DNA of 64,000 nucleotides from Antrihabitans cavernicola (GTDB lineage Bacteria; Actinomycetota; Actinomycetes; Mycobacteriales; Mycobacteriaceae). How positions within the stretch are numbered: position 1 is the first letter of the stretch; the number at the start of each line of letters is the position of its first letter. This document shows positions 42,991 to 52,995 of this stretch, piece by piece. The notes under the pieces were generated by a model, which saw only the letters and a list, made by a program, of their open reading frames with translations, was not told where the DNA came from and did not search any database. Location of the stretch: NCBI RefSeq assembly GCF_008297975.1, contig NZ_VLNY01000006.1:248001-312000 (forward strand). The letters are read 5' to 3'. The position numbers were made by a program, and so were the translations under genes.

Positions 42991-43818
42991 ATGACTATCC
43001 GGGACGTAATCAGCGCTGACGGTACATCGATCGTCTATCGGGTCAGCGGACCCCCGGATGCTCGCCCGTTGGTGTTGTTGCACGGCTGGGCGGAATCGTT
43101 GACCTGTTGGGGCACTGGGGTTGTCGACGAACTGTCGACCCGGTACCGGGTGATCGCCGCCGACCTTCGCGGTCACGGCTATTCCGGCGCACCAGAATCC
43201 GGCTACGACGATCCCGAGAACTGGGCCGCCGACATCGCCGCGATCCTCGACGCCGAAAGCGCGATCGACGGCGCGGTACTGCTCGGCTGGTCCTACGGCG
43301 GACTGGTGATCTGCGACTACCTCGCCGAGCACGGCACGTCGGAGGTCGACGGCATCATCCTCGTCAGTGCGATCAACGGAATCGGACCTGGCAAGGCAGG
43401 CGGCACCACCGGTCCGGCGATGCGGGCGGCAATGCCGGCAGTGTTCGACGAGTCGCCCGGCACCGCGGTGCGCGCATTCGCGGCGTTCGGCGATGCCAAC
43501 ATCGGTTCGGGCGAGGGCAAGGGTGTCGATGCGCAGCGGCTGTTCGGCGCCAGCCTCTCGACACCGCCGCGGGTTCGCAAGGCGCTGTTCGTCCGAACCA
43601 CCGATCACGACGACATGCTCCGCACGCTCGACGTTCCCGCGCTGCTCATGCACGGCACCGCCGACACCGTCGTCGACATCGCCGCGTCCGAGCACGCCGC
43701 CGCGCTGATTCCCGACGTCCACACGTCGTACTGGGACGGCGCCAAGCACGGTTTGTTCATCGAGGATCCGGGGAAGTTTGTCGCAGAGGTGAGTGAATTC
43801 ATCGACACACTCGCCTGA
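42991..43818 (+). CDS. Alpha/beta hydrolase
   Basis: 275-residue alpha/beta hydrolase with HGWAES, DLRGHGYS, nucleophile elbow GWSYGG, acid in HGTADTVVD and His in AKHGLF. It has the size of small esterases or haloperoxidase-like enzymes. It precedes mshA by 30 bp and may be cotranscribed with it. Substrate unknown. Confidence 0.85.
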   Translation: MTIRDVISADGTSIVYRVSGPPDARPLVLLHGWAESLTCWGTGVVDELSTRYRVIAADLRGHGYSGAPESGYDDPENWAADIAAILDAESAIDGAVLLGWSYGGLVICDYLAEHGTSEVDGIILVSAINGIGPGKAGGTTGPAMRAAMPAVFDESPGTAVRAFAAFGDANIGSGEGKGVDAQRLFGASLSTPPRVRKALFVRTTDHDDMLRTLDVPALLMHGTADTVVDIAASEHAAALIPDVHTSYWDGAKHGLFIEDPGKFVAEVSEFIDTLA

Positions 43819-43848
43819 CCGTGATTCCACGCAGTGCACTATGGAGAT

Positions 43849-45183
43849 GTGAGCCCATTGCAGAGCAGGCGGTTGACGCGAGTAGCCGTGTTGTCGGTGC
43901 ACACCTCGCCGCTGGCGCAACCGGGCACCGGCGACGCAGGCGGCATGAACGTCTACGTGCTGCAAAGCGCTCTGCAAATGGCCAAACGCGGTGTCGAGGT
44001 GGAGATATTCACCCGAGCGACCTCGTCGGCCGACGAGCCGGTGGTCGAAGCCGCCCCCGGTGTCTTGGTGCGCAACGTTGTCGCGGGGCCTTTCGAGGGC
44101 CTCGACAAACATGATCTGCCCACTCAGCTGTGTGCCTTCGCGGCCGGTGTGCTCCGCGAAGAGGCGCGTAACCAGCCCGGCCACTACGACCTGATCCACT
44201 CGCACTACTGGCTCTCCGGCCAGGTCGGCTGGCTCGCCCGTGACCGCTGGGGCGTTCCCCTTGTACATACCGCCCACACGCTCGCGGCAGTGAAGAACGC
44301 GTCGTTGGCCGAGGGCGACACTCCGGAGCCCGCCGCCCGCGAGATCGGCGAGCGCCAGGTTGTCGAGGAAGCCGACCGGCTGATCGCGAACACCGCGGAA
44401 GAGGCCAAGCAGCTGATCGAGACATACGGCGCCCCGCTGGACAAGATCGACGTCGTGTCACCAGGTGCCGATCTGGCCCGCTACCGCCCGGGTGATCGGG
44501 CTGCGGCACGCGCTGCCTTCGGCATCGATCCGCTCGAGTCGGTGGTGACGTTCGTCGGACGGATTCAGCCACTGAAGGCTCCGGATGTGCTGCTACGCGC
44601 CGCCGCCGAAATTCTGACCCGACGACCTGATGCGCCGTTGCGCGTACTGGTGGTCGGAGGTCCGTCGGGGACGGGGTTGGCGCGGCCCGATTCGCTGATC
44701 GAGCTTGCGGCCGACCTGGGCATCGCAGATCGCGTCACGTTTCTACCGCCACAGCCGCCCGATCGGTTGGTCGAGGTGTATCGAGCGTCGGATGTCGTTG
44801 CGGTACCCAGCTATTCGGAGTCCTTCGGTCTGGTTGCGATCGAAGCGCAAGCCTGCGGGACACCGGTGATCGCCGCCGACGTCGGCGGGTTGGGCACGGC
44901 GGTTCGCAACGGCGAGACGGGAATCCTGGTCCAGGGTCATCGCGCCGACGACTGGGCGTCGGCGCTCGGATCGATGCTGGCCGATCGCAGCGAACTCGCT
45001 CGGATGGGCGAGCGTGCGCACCACCATGCCGACAATTTCTCCTGGGAGCACACCGCGGAGGGTCTGCTCGCCAGCTATCGAAAGGCGCTTGTGGACTACG
45101 ACATTCGCGATTCCAGAGCCGAGGCTCCCGCGCAGCGTCGTCCACGCGGGATGTGGAAGATCCGTAGGGGAGTGCGGGCATGA
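43849..45183 (+). CDS. mshA: D-inositol-3-phosphate glycosyltransferase
   Basis: 444-residue GT4 glycosyltransferase that joins GlcNAc from UDP-GlcNAc to inositol-1-phosphate, the first step of mycothiol synthesis. Family marks are the N-terminal [43 protein letters not shown] and [22 protein letters not shown] at 43849 follows CACTAT by 6 nt and may be leaderless; GTG at 43834 is an alternative. It overlaps the next gene as ATGA. Position matches Rv0486. Confidence 0.93.
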   Translation: MSPLQSRRLTRVAVLSVHTSPLAQPGTGDAGGMNVYVLQSALQMAKRGVEVEIFTRATSSADEPVVEAAPGVLVRNVVAGPFEGLDKHDLPTQLCAFAAGVLREEARNQPGHYDLIHSHYWLSGQVGWLARDRWGVPLVHTAHTLAAVKNASLAEGDTPEPAAREIGERQVVEEADRLIANTAEEAKQLIETYGAPLDKIDVVSPGADLARYRPGDRAAARAAFGIDPLESVVTFVGRIQPLKAPDVLLRAAAEILTRRPDAPLRVLVVGGPSGTGLARPDSLIELAADLGIADRVTFLPPQPPDRLVEVYRASDVVAVPSYSESFGLVAIEAQACGTPVIAADVGGLGTAVRNGETGILVQGHRADDWASALGSMLADRSELARMGERAHHHADNFSWEHTAEGLLASYRKALVDYDIRDSRAEAPAQRRPRGMWKIRRGVRA

Positions 45184-45683
45184 GCGAATCCGTCGCCGAG
45201 ACCATCGATGCCGCGTTGCGTGAGCGCGAACTCGAGTACGAGCGCAAGGGCGACAAGCAGTTCGTCGTCGAACTGCCCGGTGAGCGAAAACTGAAGACCA
45301 CGTGCCTGCTGACGGTGGGCAAACACGGCGTCCGCGTCGAAGCCTTCGTCTGCCGTCACCCCGACGAGAACATCGACGGCGTCCACAAGTGGCTGCTGCG
45401 GCGCAACCGTCGGCTCTACGGCGTGCACTACACGATCGACCGGAGCGGGGACATCTACCTGGTCGGTCGGATGTCGTCGCATGCGGTCAACGGCGACGAG
45501 CTCGATCGCGTTCTCGGTCAGGTGCTAGAGGCCGCCGACGGCGACTTCAACACCCTGTTGGAACTCGGTTTCGCGGAATCCATTCGGCGAGAATGGAAAT
45601 GGCGGGTCTCGCGTGGCGAATCGCTGAAGAACCTCGAGGCGTTCGAGCATCTGGTGGACGGATCGCAGGCCACGCAGCAATAA
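45180..45683 (+). CDS. YbjN domain protein (Rv0487-like)
   Basis: 167-residue protein with the YbjN fold, related to type III secretion chaperones. It is translationally coupled to mshA by an ATGA overlap, an arrangement also found in mycobacteria. The middle has [21 protein letters not shown] link to mycothiol synthesis is suggested only by position. Confidence 0.8.
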   Translation: MSESVAETIDAALRERELEYERKGDKQFVVELPGERKLKTTCLLTVGKHGVRVEAFVCRHPDENIDGVHKWLLRRNRRLYGVHYTIDRSGDIYLVGRMSSHAVNGDELDRVLGQVLEAADGDFNTLLELGFAESIRREWKWRVSRGESLKNLEAFEHLVDGSQATQQ

Positions 45684-45711
45684 GTGGACGCGAGCATGTC
45701 AGGATAAGTCC

Positions 45712-46455
45712 ATGAGTATCGGGACCCTCGTGCTGCTCCGCCATGGCGAGAGCGAATGGAACGCATCGAACCAGTTCACCGGCTGGGTGGACGTGCATCT
45801 GACCGAGAAGGGTGTCGGCGAAGGCAAGCGCGCCGGCGAACTGCTCGTCGAGAACGACGTTTTGCCCGACGTCGTGTTCACCTCCGTGCTGCGACGCGCG
45901 ATCAGCACCGCGAACCTGGCGCTCGACGTCGCCGAGCGGCATTGGATTCCGGTGGTACGCGATTGGCGTCTCAACGAGCGGCACTACGGCTCGCTGCAGG
46001 GCCTGAACAAGGCGCAGACCAAGGACAAGTACGGCGACGAGCAGTTCATGCTGTGGCGCCGTAGCTACGACACGCCGCCGCCACCCATCGAGGTCGGCAG
46101 CGAATTCGCGCAAGACGGCGATCCTCGCTACGCAGGTATCGACGTTCCGACGACCGAGTGCCTTCTCGACGTGGTGAAGCGGATGATCCCGTATTGGGAG
46201 TCCACGATCGTGCCCGAATTGCGCGCAGGGAAGACGGTTTTGGTTGCGGCACACGGCAACTCGCTGCGCGCGTTGGTCAAGCACCTCGACGGGATCTCGG
46301 ACGCCGACATCGCGGCGCTCAACATTCCGACGGGTATTCCGCTCCGATACGACCTCGACGACGATCTGTTGCCGACCAACCCCGGCGGCACCTACCTCGA
46401 TCCCGAGGCTGCTGCTGCCGGTGCTGCGGCTGTCGCGAATCAGGGCGGGAAGTAG
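45712..46455 (+). CDS. gpmA: 2,3-bisphosphoglycerate-dependent phosphoglycerate mutase
   Basis: 247-residue glycolytic mutase that interconverts 3- and 2-phosphoglycerate. The phosphohistidine motif [10 protein letters not shown] (near residue 9), [12 protein letters not shown] and the second histidine in [13 protein letters not shown] are all conserved. It corresponds to Rv0489 (gpm1), just before senX3. The end overlaps the convergent hypothetical gene by 16 bp. Confidence 0.95.
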   Translation: MSIGTLVLLRHGESEWNASNQFTGWVDVHLTEKGVGEGKRAGELLVENDVLPDVVFTSVLRRAISTANLALDVAERHWIPVVRDWRLNERHYGSLQGLNKAQTKDKYGDEQFMLWRRSYDTPPPPIEVGSEFAQDGDPRYAGIDVPTTECLLDVVKRMIPYWESTIVPELRAGKTVLVAAHGNSLRALVKHLDGISDADIAALNIPTGIPLRYDLDDDLLPTNPGGTYLDPEAAAAGAAAVANQGGK

Positions 46456-47075
46456 CTGGTATCCCAGAACTCCGGGTACTGCTGCGGGCAGATGCAGTTG
46501 CGGTCGTTCTGGGGCGGGTCGATGATTCTGCCCTGTATCGGCGCGAGGAGTCCTTCGATCCGTTGGGCCGCTGCGACGGCAGTTTCGGTCACGTCGTAGC
46601 GCTCGTCCTCGTCGGCCGCTGAGATCCGCACGTCGTGGCCGACGTGCACGTGGACGTTGTGGTCGGCCAACCGCACCCAACCTGGCTGCGCGAACTGTGG
46701 AAAGGCCTGGATCGGGAACGCCAGCTTCGCCCACTCGGCGCCGGTGTAGGTGACGCCCGTGACCGGCGCCGGCCCACCCGGTGCAGCGAGCGTGATGCCG
46801 AGGCCGTCGCAGACGGACAGCAGATCGTCGACGCCGTCGAACCCGATGGCAACCAACAGTTGATCGCCGTCGTTCGCGTGACCGCCGTATGCGCGACAGA
46901 ACCGGAAATAGCGCAGGCTGCGTGCCCAGGTTTGCAGCCGGTCGGGCGAGTGTTGCTCGAAGAGATACTGGTGCCAGCGGCTGTCCTTCATGTCCCGTTC
47001 CATCGATTCGCGGGTTTGCGGCGAACTCTGCGTGAACTCGCGGAGAACATTCGTTTCCCAGCATGTGACTCGCAT
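46440..47075 (-). CDS. Hypothetical protein
   Basis: 211-residue soluble protein with no family I recognise. It has a Trp/Tyr-rich N-terminal half ([20 protein letters not shown]), a central HVHVGHDV stretch and a C-terminal [18 protein letters not shown] with two nearby cysteines. It lies opposite to gpmA and is divergent from senX3, sharing the promoter gap of 54 bp. Absent from my memory of the M. tuberculosis locus. Confidence 0.6.
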   Translation of the reverse strand: MRVTCWETNVLREFTQSSPQTRESMERDMKDSRWHQYLFEQHSPDRLQTWARSLRYFRFCRAYGGHANDGDQLLVAIGFDGVDDLLSVCDGLGITLAAPGGPAPVTGVTYTGAEWAKLAFPIQAFPQFAQPGWVRLADHNVHVHVGHDVRISAADEDERYDVTETAVAAAQRIEGLLAPIQGRIIDPPQNDRNCICPQQYPEFWDTSYFPP

Positions 47076-47129
47076 CAAAATGCCTGCACCCTGCGTTGGT
47101 GAGCTGTCCAGCGAACGTACGATTCACGC

Positions 47130-48341
47130 GTGACTGTAGTTCAAGCCGTGCTGCTAGCCATCGTGGCAGCTCTTGTCGGTTTGGGCGTCGGCGGTCTGCT
47201 GATCCCGTACATGAACACCCGGCAATCGGTGCGCAGGCAAGCGCAGTCCGGGTTGACGATGTCGCAGGTGCTCGACTTGATCGTGCTGGCGTCCGAGAGC
47301 GGTATCGCCGTGGTGGACAAGCATCGTGACGTCGTCCTGTTCAATCCGCGCGCCGAAGAACTCTCTGTGGTGAAGAACCGGCAGCTCGACGAACGCGCAT
47401 GGGCGGCCGCGGAAAAGGTGCTGACCACCGGCAATACCGTCGAATGCGATCTGTCCACCAAGAAGATCCAGGGTGGGCGTGATCGGATCGCTGTCCGTGG
47501 CGTCGCACGGCTGCTCAGCCGCGAAGACACCCGGTTCGTCGTCATATTCGCCGACGACGATTCCGAGACGGTCCGCATGGAGGCAACCCGACGGGACTTC
47601 GTCGCCAACGTCAGCCACGAGCTCAAGACGCCCGTCGGCGCGATGGGACTGCTGGCCGAAGCGCTGCTGGAGTCCGCCGATGATCCTGACTCGGTCCGGC
47701 ATTTCGGCGAGCGCGTGCTTGCGGAATCGGTGCGGCTCGGCAACATGGTGAGCGAGTTGATCGCGCTGTCGCGGCTGCAGGGTGCGGAGAAGCTGCCGGA
47801 CATGGAGGTGGTGGCTGTCGACGAGATCGTCGCCGAGGCCGTCGATCGCTCGCGCACCACAGCCGAAGCCGCGGACATCACCGTCAACACCGACCACCCC
47901 AGCGGCCTCGAGGTGATCGGTGACAAGACGTTGCTGGTGACGGCGCTGTCGAATCTGGTGGAGAACGCGATCGCGTACTCGCCGAAGGGATCCCAGGTCT
48001 CGGTGAGCCGGTCGATCCGCGCGGGCAAGGTGGCGATCGCCGTCACCGACCGTGGCATCGGCATCGCCAAGGAGGACCAGGAGCGGGTGTTCGAGCGCTT
48101 CTTCCGGGTCGACAAGGCACGCTCCCGGGCGACCGGCGGCACCGGCCTCGGACTCGCAATCGCCAAGCATGTTGCGGCGAATCACAACGGCGCGATCTCG
48201 CTATGGAGCAAGATCGGGACCGGATCGACGTTCACCTTGCGAATTCCCGCCTATCTCGAAACCGATCACGAAGAACCTCTGCACCACCGCGATGGTGTGC
48301 AGAGGGGCAAGTCGACAAACAATGTGGAGGCCCACCGGTGA
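47130..48341 (+). CDS. senX3: Sensor histidine kinase SenX3
   Basis: 403-residue kinase. It has one N-terminal membrane region (about residues 2-24), a PAS-like domain (about 45-140), the dimerisation/phosphoacceptor helix with [13 protein letters not shown], and the ATP-binding domain with N, D (DRGIGI) and G (GTGLGLAI) boxes. SenX3 phosphorylates RegX3 under phosphate limitation, with PhoU and the Pst system as partners elsewhere. GTG start. It overlaps regX3 by 4 bp. Confidence 0.93.
   Translation: MTVVQAVLLAIVAALVGLGVGGLLIPYMNTRQSVRRQAQSGLTMSQVLDLIVLASESGIAVVDKHRDVVLFNPRAEELSVVKNRQLDERAWAAAEKVLTTGNTVECDLSTKKIQGGRDRIAVRGVARLLSREDTRFVVIFADDDSETVRMEATRRDFVANVSHELKTPVGAMGLLAEALLESADDPDSVRHFGERVLAESVRLGNMVSELIALSRLQGAEKLPDMEVVAVDEIVAEAVDRSRTTAEAADITVNTDHPSGLEVIGDKTLLVTALSNLVENAIAYSPKGSQVSVSRSIRAGKVAIAVTDRGIGIAKEDQERVFERFFRVDKARSRATGGTGLGLAIAKHVAANHNGAISLWSKIGTGSTFTLRIPAYLETDHEEPLHHRDGVQRGKSTNNVEAHR
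48276..48305 (+). promoter_or_regulatory. Hairpin in the 3' end of senX3
   Basis: CCTCTGCACCACC (48276-48288), loop GCGAT, GGTGTGCAGAGG (48294-48305): a 12-bp stem with one bulged base, inside the last codons of senX3 and 33 bp before the regX3 start. It could limit regX3 translation or processing of the joint mRNA. Confidence 0.45.
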
Positions 48342-49027
48342 CCAGTGTGTTGATCGTTGAAGACGAGGAGTCGTTGGCTGATCCGCTGGCGTTCTTGCTG
48401 CGCAAGGAGGGTTTCGAGACGACCATCTGCACCGATGGCCCGTCGGCGTTGGCGGAATTCGACAAGTCGGGGGCGGATATCGTCCTGCTCGACCTGATGC
48501 TGCCGGGGATGAGCGGTACCGACGTGTGCAAGCAGCTGCGAACGCGTTCCGGCGTCCCGGTGATCATGGTGACGGCGCGCGACAGCGAGATCGACAAGGT
48601 GGTCGGGCTCGAGCTCGGCGCCGACGACTACGTCACCAAGCCGTACTCCGCCCGTGAGCTGATCGCGCGGATCCGGGCGGTACTGCGACGCGGCTCCGAC
48701 ACCGATCTCGACGGCGCAGGCGACACCGGCGTTCTCGAAGCGGGTCCGGTGCGAATGGACGTCGAGCGGCACATCGTGTTGGTCAACGGCGATCAGGTGA
48801 CGCTGCCGTTGAAAGAGTTCGACCTGCTCGAGTACCTGCTGCGCAACTCCGGTCGGGTGCTGACGCGTGGTCAGCTGATCGACCGCGTGTGGGGTGCGGA
48901 CTATGTCGGGGATACCAAGACCCTGGATGTGCACGTCAAGCGGTTGCGCTCCAAGATCGAAGGTGATCCTGCGAAGCCCGAGCACCTCGTCACCGTTCGC
49001 GGGCTGGGGTACAAGCTCGAGGCTTAG
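48338..49027 (+). CDS. regX3: Response regulator RegX3
   Basis: 229-residue OmpR/PhoB-type regulator. The receiver domain (VLIVEDEES, phosphoacceptor D in [10 protein letters not shown] in VTKPYS) is followed by a winged-helix domain ([20 protein letters not shown] to GLGYKLEA). It drives phosphate-starvation genes. GTG at 48338 overlaps the senX3 stop and follows GGAGG. Confidence 0.95.
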   Translation: MTSVLIVEDEESLADPLAFLLRKEGFETTICTDGPSALAEFDKSGADIVLLDLMLPGMSGTDVCKQLRTRSGVPVIMVTARDSEIDKVVGLELGADDYVTKPYSARELIARIRAVLRRGSDTDLDGAGDTGVLEAGPVRMDVERHIVLVNGDQVTLPLKEFDLLEYLLRNSGRVLTRGQLIDRVWGADYVGDTKTLDVHVKRLRSKIEGDPAKPEHLVTVRGLGYKLEA

Positions 49028-49029
49028 GT

Positions 49030-49050
49030 CCCGCTGATCACGGACTTTCT
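49030..49050. repeat. Left half-palindrome flanking the inserted DUF559 gene
   Basis: This 21-bp element starts CCCGCTGATCACGGAC and is the inverse of 50109-50129 with one mismatch. It is a variant of the family 1 arm, here found as a single half just after regX3. The DUF559/AbiEi-like gene lies between the two halves. Confidence 0.65.
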
Positions 49051-49973
49051 CACGCTAATCGCGAGACGGTGTTGGCGGAAAGTGAGTTGTCGGCGCGCTC
49101 GAGGTGTGCGCGGAGCCGATTGATCAATTGCTTCGGCCGTCGATGGACGTCGTCCGCCGTGATGTACACGATCAGCCAGCCCTGATCCTGCAGCCAGGTG
49201 ATGCGGCCCTTGTCGCGTCGTACAGCCAGCGCCCCCGAGTGGAACTCGTCGCCGTCGTATTCGGCACCGAGTTTCGCATCTTCCCAACCGAAGTCGAGAA
49301 AGTACCTCGGCATGCCCCACCTGTCGGGCACGGGGTATTGCAACGTCGGCGCGGGTAGACCGGCGTCGAGCAGCAGTAATCGGGTCTCCGACTCCATCGG
49401 TGATTGTGCACCGGAATCGGCAAGCGGCAACAGCTTTCGCGTTGCACAGATGCCCCGACGACGCCCTTGCTGTCGGGCCGCATCGTCGAGCTCAGCAGCT
49501 GTGCATCGACCGCTACGCAACGCGGCATCGAGGGTAGCGAGGGCACGCGGGCGAGGAAGCGATCGAGCGACTTCGACGGCCGTCCACGCCGGTGCAGTCA
49601 GTAACTGGCCGTCAAGCGCGGTGATCGGTGCGCCGAGCCGTTGCTGCGCGACGAGGCCGGGGCGACCGTTGCGATGCCGGTCGAGCGGATCGATGACGTG
49701 CACAGTCTCGCTCTCCTGGACGTCGAACCCCCAAAGTTGCGACGCACTGTCGAGGCACGCCGCGACGCGCGTGCCGAACAGCTGATCGAGCCCGGCGAGC
49801 TTGTGCGCGAGATCGGGCGGCGTCGTCGAGTATATGCCCTGCCATATCCGAAAGAGCATGCCCTGCTGCACCATTCGGCGGCACTCGGCCGTCGTGAACT
49901 CGGTGAGCAGAACTCCAGTCGGCAGTATTCCACGGTGCGCCCTGGCTAGATTGTCGAGCCGAATATCCCCCAT
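49050..49973 (-). CDS. AbiEi-like regulator fused to DUF559 endonuclease-like domain
   Basis: 307-residue protein. The first part (LDNLARAHRGILPTGVLLTE to LFRIWQGIYS) resembles the winged helix of AbiEi-type antitoxins; the middle keeps the AbiEi linker; the last 110 residues (MESETRLLLLDAGL, FLDFGWEDAKLGAEYDG) match DUF559, a Vsr/restriction-endonuclease-like fold with acidic residues at the expected active site. This combination is common and of unknown function in actinobacteria. ATG at 49973 used. It interrupts the conserved regX3-Rv0495c spacing. Confidence 0.65.
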   Translation of the reverse strand: MGDIRLDNLARAHRGILPTGVLLTEFTTAECRRMVQQGMLFRIWQGIYSTTPPDLAHKLAGLDQLFGTRVAACLDSASQLWGFDVQESETVHVIDPLDRHRNGRPGLVAQQRLGAPITALDGQLLTAPAWTAVEVARSLPRPRALATLDAALRSGRCTAAELDDAARQQGRRRGICATRKLLPLADSGAQSPMESETRLLLLDAGLPAPTLQYPVPDRWGMPRYFLDFGWEDAKLGAEYDGDEFHSGALAVRRDKGRITWLQDQGWLIVYITADDVHRRPKQLINRLRAHLERADNSLSANTVSRLA

Positions 49974-50067
49974 AGCGGCATCTTGAACCAGCCGTCCGAC
50001 GAGAAAGCCCCGCAAATGGGTTTCCAGGGAAATCTGTGGATAGAAATATGCGTTGTGGATAACCGTC

Positions 50068-50129
50068 GATCACGGACTTTCTGATGCAAAACGCGAGGAG
50101 CCGCGCGCAGAAACTCCGTGATCAGCGGG
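50068..50129. repeat. Family 1 variant palindrome, copy D
   Basis: Arms GATCACGGACTTTCTG (50068-50083) and CAGAAACTCCGTGATC (50108-50123), 15 of 16 paired. The right arm extends to CAGCGGG at 50129, matching the solitary left half at 49030. It separates the DUF559 gene from the Rv0495c-like gene. Confidence 0.7.
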
Positions 50130-50133
50130 GAAA

Positions 50134-50940
50134 TCAGCGGGAAGCGTGCACCGTCGCAGGATGAATAGCGATCAAGCCCAAACCTTCACGCCGCTTGCAA
50201 TGGCGTGCGAGCTCTTTGTACGCATCTTTGCCGAGCAATTCGGTGAGCTCGGGGCCGTACGACTGCCACACCGGTCTGGTGCCGACATGGGCGTCAGGTG
50301 AGCCGGAGCAGTACCAGTTCAGGTCTTCGCCACCTTCGCCCCAACCGCGACGGTCGAACTCGGTGATGGTGGTGCGCAGAATGTCGACGCCGTCGGGCCG
50401 CTTCACCCAATCCTGAGTGCGGCGGATCGGGAGCTGCCAGCACACCTCGGGCTTCACTTCCAACGGCTCTATCCCTTTTCGCATCGCCATGATGTGCAGC
50501 GCGCAGCCCGCACCGCCCTCGAATCCGGGGCGGTTCAGGAAGATGCACGCGCCCTGATGACGGCGGGTACGCAGGGCAGGCTCGTCTTCGAGTTCGTCGA
50601 GTTCGACGTAGCCCTTCTTGCCGAGGCCCTTCGACATGAACTGCCAATCGGCCGCTGTGAGCAGCTTCACCGAGCGGTCCAGCTTCTTGCGATCGTCGTC
50701 GTCGGAGAAGAAGGCGCCGTGGCTGCAGCAGCCGTCGTCAGGTCGGCCCTCGATGATTCCTTGGCACGCAGGTGTGCCGAACACGCAGGTCCATCGCGAA
50801 AGCAGCCAAGTCAGGTCGGCTGCGATCACGTGTTCGGCATTCGCCGGGTCGATGAACTCGATCCATTCCCGGGGAAAGTCGAGGTCTACCTCGGGGGCCG
50901 GGTCGATCTTGCCGATGGACCCACCGTCACCTGCTGTCAC
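50134..50940 (-). CDS. Conserved protein, Rv0495c-like
   Basis: 268-residue protein with many conserved cysteines ([38 protein letters not shown]), which suggests a bound metal or iron-sulfur centre. It matches Rv0495c in position, divergent from ppx; work in M. tuberculosis has linked that gene to redox balance, but no reaction is known. The GTG start at 50940 lies 8 nt from a TACCGT box on its own strand. Confidence 0.8.
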   Translation of the reverse strand: MTAGDGGSIGKIDPAPEVDLDFPREWIEFIDPANAEHVIAADLTWLLSRWTCVFGTPACQGIIEGRPDDGCCSHGAFFSDDDDRKKLDRSVKLLTAADWQFMSKGLGKKGYVELDELEDEPALRTRRHQGACIFLNRPGFEGGAGCALHIMAMRKGIEPLEVKPEVCWQLPIRRTQDWVKRPDGVDILRTTITEFDRRGWGEGGEDLNWYCSGSPDAHVGTRPVWQSYGPELTELLGKDAYKELARHCKRREGLGLIAIHPATVHASR

Positions 50941-50948
50941 AGGGCCCG

Positions 50949-50966
50949 ACGGTAGACCAGTACCGT
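50949..50966. promoter_or_regulatory. Back-to-back TACCGT promoters of Rv0495c-like and ppx genes
   Basis: Only 32 bp separate the two start codons. TACCGT is present on both strands: rightward at 50961-50966, 6 nt before the ppx GTG, and leftward at 50954-50949, 8 nt before the other GTG. Both transcripts are probably leaderless and compete for the same space. Confidence 0.6.
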
Positions 50967-50972
50967 ATCCGT

Positions 50973-51926
50973 GTGCGCCTAGGGGTACTCGACGTCGGAA
51001 GCAACACCGTCCACTTGCTTGTCGTGGACGCGCATCGTGGTGGGCACCCCATGCCGATGAGCTCCACCAAGTCCGTTTTGCGACTGTCGGAGAACATGGA
51101 CGACAAGGGTCGCATCACACGTGACGGCTCCGATCTGCTCACCTCCACAGTCGACGAATTCGCCAGTATCGCTACGACATCGGGCTGCGGCGAGCTGATG
51201 GCGTTCGCTACCTCCGCCGTTCGGGACGCCGAGAATTCCGACGAGGTGCTCGCCCGAGTCCGCGACAAGACCGGCGTCGAGCTGGAAGTGCTGTCCGGCG
51301 AGGACGAGGCCCGACTCACCTTTCTTGCGGTACGACGCTGGTACGGCTGGAGTGCGGGTCGCATCCTCAATCTCGACATCGGCGGCGGTTCGCTCGAGCT
51401 GACCATCGGCGGCGACGAGGATCCGGAAGTCGCGCACTCGCTGCAACTGGGAGCGGGCAGGCTCACCCGGGACTGGCTCCAAGGCGATCCGCCCGGCAAG
51501 CGCCGGGTCTCCGTGCTGCGCGATTGGCTCGACGCCGAGCTGGTCGAACCCGCCAAAGAGCTGAAGGCCGCGGGTAAACCCGACCTTGCCGTCGGCACGT
51601 CGAAGACGTTCAGATCGCTCGCCCGGCTGACCGGCGCGGCCCCGTCCGGGGCAGGTATTCGTGTGAAAAGAACACTGACAAGTAGCGGACTGCGCCAACT
51701 CATCGCCTTCATATCCCGGATGACGTCCGCGGACCGTGCAGAATTGGAAGGTGTCAGCGCAGATCGGTCCCAGCAATTGGTGGCAGGCGCGCTGATTGCC
51801 GAGGCCAGTATGAGGGCATTGTCGATCGATACGATCGATATTTGCCCGTGGGCGCTACGCGAGGGCTTGATTTTGCGCAAGCTCGATACCGAGATGGGCG
51901 GTGACCTGGTGGTGAGTACTACATGA
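50973..51926 (+). CDS. ppx: Exopolyphosphatase/pppGpp phosphohydrolase family protein
   Basis: 317-residue Ppx/GppA enzyme with the ASKHA fold: [11 protein letters not shown] at the start (phosphate 1), [10 protein letters not shown] (phosphate 2) and the E in [10 protein letters not shown]. The short actinobacterial form (Rv0496, Ppx1) degrades short-chain polyphosphate. It overlaps the next gene by 4 bp. Its place near senX3-regX3 fits phosphate metabolism; PPK2 at 10.9-11.8 kb uses the same polymer. Confidence 0.9.
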   Translation: MRLGVLDVGSNTVHLLVVDAHRGGHPMPMSSTKSVLRLSENMDDKGRITRDGSDLLTSTVDEFASIATTSGCGELMAFATSAVRDAENSDEVLARVRDKTGVELEVLSGEDEARLTFLAVRRWYGWSAGRILNLDIGGGSLELTIGGDEDPEVAHSLQLGAGRLTRDWLQGDPPGKRRVSVLRDWLDAELVEPAKELKAAGKPDLAVGTSKTFRSLARLTGAAPSGAGIRVKRTLTSSGLRQLIAFISRMTSADRAELEGVSADRSQQLVAGALIAEASMRALSIDTIDICPWALREGLILRKLDTEMGGDLVVSTT

Positions 51927-52984
51927 CGACTGACGAGACGGCTGGAGAGCCGAAACAGATCTCCGTCGCGGAGTTGCTGGCACGCAACGGTCAGAAAGGT
52001 GGCGTCAATGCCACCGAGGGCGGTCGTCGGCGCGCAGGTGTCGCGGGCGGCATCACGGTCGCCGAGCTCACCGGCGAGATTCCGGTTTATCGCGACGAGC
52101 CGCGCGTCGATGCGAAGGAGGCGCCGGTAGCGGAAAAGGCTCCCGAGCCCGCCAAGGCAGAGCCGGTCAAGTCCGAGCCAGTCAAGCCCGAGCCGGCCAA
52201 CGTAGAGCCCGCCAAGCCCGAGCCTGCCAAGGCCGAAGCACCCAAGCTCGAGGAACCCAAGGCCGAAGCGCCCAAGGTCGAAGCACCCGAGCCTGTCGAG
52301 CCCAAGGCAGCAGAGCCCAAGGTCGAGGAGCCCAAGCCCGAGCCGCCGGCAACAGCAGCGTGGCCGGCACCCACACCCACACCGAACCAGGCGCCTGAGC
52401 CCACCGCGGCCCTGCGCATCCAAGACATTCCTGTACCCAAGGAGCCACAACGGCCGACGGCGTGGTCGTCGCAGAGCGAGCCGCAGCTACTCGCAGGCTC
52501 GCCGACCTCCAACGATCTGATTCGTCGGCCGGATGTGCGCGAGGACGTGCGCCCGGAAGAGTCGACGGAGGTGGTCAACAACTTCGGGCCGCTTCGTGAC
52601 CCGTCGGGTGCGCCGGTACAGCGCAGCTGGATGACGAAGCGGAGCGACGACGTCGTCGCCCCCGACGACAAGCCGGTGGTCGAAGAACCGGCGGCGTCCG
52701 ATGTTCCGGAGGCCAAGCACAGCAATGTTCGCCAGTGGCTGGTGCTGCTGGGTCAGGCCGTCGTCGCGATCGTCATCGGCGCGCTGTTGTTCAAGGGTTT
52801 CGAGCGGCTCTGGGACATGCTGCCCTGGGTGGCGCTGGTGCTTGCGGTGCTGGTGATTCTCGGGTTGGTGGCGCTGGTACGCATCCTGCGCAAGACGGAC
52901 GATTTGTTGAGCATCGTGATAGCGATCGTCGTCGGAGTGTTCGTCACGATGGGTCCGCTCGTATTCCTCCTGAGTACGAGTTGA
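51923..52984 (+). CDS. Membrane protein with proline-rich PKPEPAK repeats (Rv0497-like)
   Basis: 353-residue protein. After an N-terminal ISVAELLARNG motif, which is conserved in Rv0497 relatives, there is a low-complexity stretch (about residues 60-150) of EPAK/EPVK/EAPK units, then a second linker and three C-terminal membrane helices (WLVLLGQAVVAIVIGALLF, WVALVLAVLVILGLVALV, LSIVIAIVVGVFVTMGPLVF). The repeat stretch may span or bind the cell envelope. Coupled to ppx by a 4-bp overlap. Confidence 0.8.
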   Translation: MTTDETAGEPKQISVAELLARNGQKGGVNATEGGRRRAGVAGGITVAELTGEIPVYRDEPRVDAKEAPVAEKAPEPAKAEPVKSEPVKPEPANVEPAKPEPAKAEAPKLEEPKAEAPKVEAPEPVEPKAAEPKVEEPKPEPPATAAWPAPTPTPNQAPEPTAALRIQDIPVPKEPQRPTAWSSQSEPQLLAGSPTSNDLIRRPDVREDVRPEESTEVVNNFGPLRDPSGAPVQRSWMTKRSDDVVAPDDKPVVEEPAASDVPEAKHSNVRQWLVLLGQAVVAIVIGALLFKGFERLWDMLPWVALVLAVLVILGLVALVRILRKTDDLLSIVIAIVVGVFVTMGPLVFLLSTS

Positions 52985-52995
52985 GCGCGTAGCCG

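Noticed and set aside
42529-44277. A 582-codon minus-strand frame across the thioesterase, hydrolase and start of mshA
   Set aside because: It is antisense to several recognised genes; no family-like segment is seen in it.
52100-52360. Tandem DNA repeat in the Rv0497-like gene
   Set aside because: It is explained by the in-frame EPAK/EAPK protein repeats and is not a separate element.
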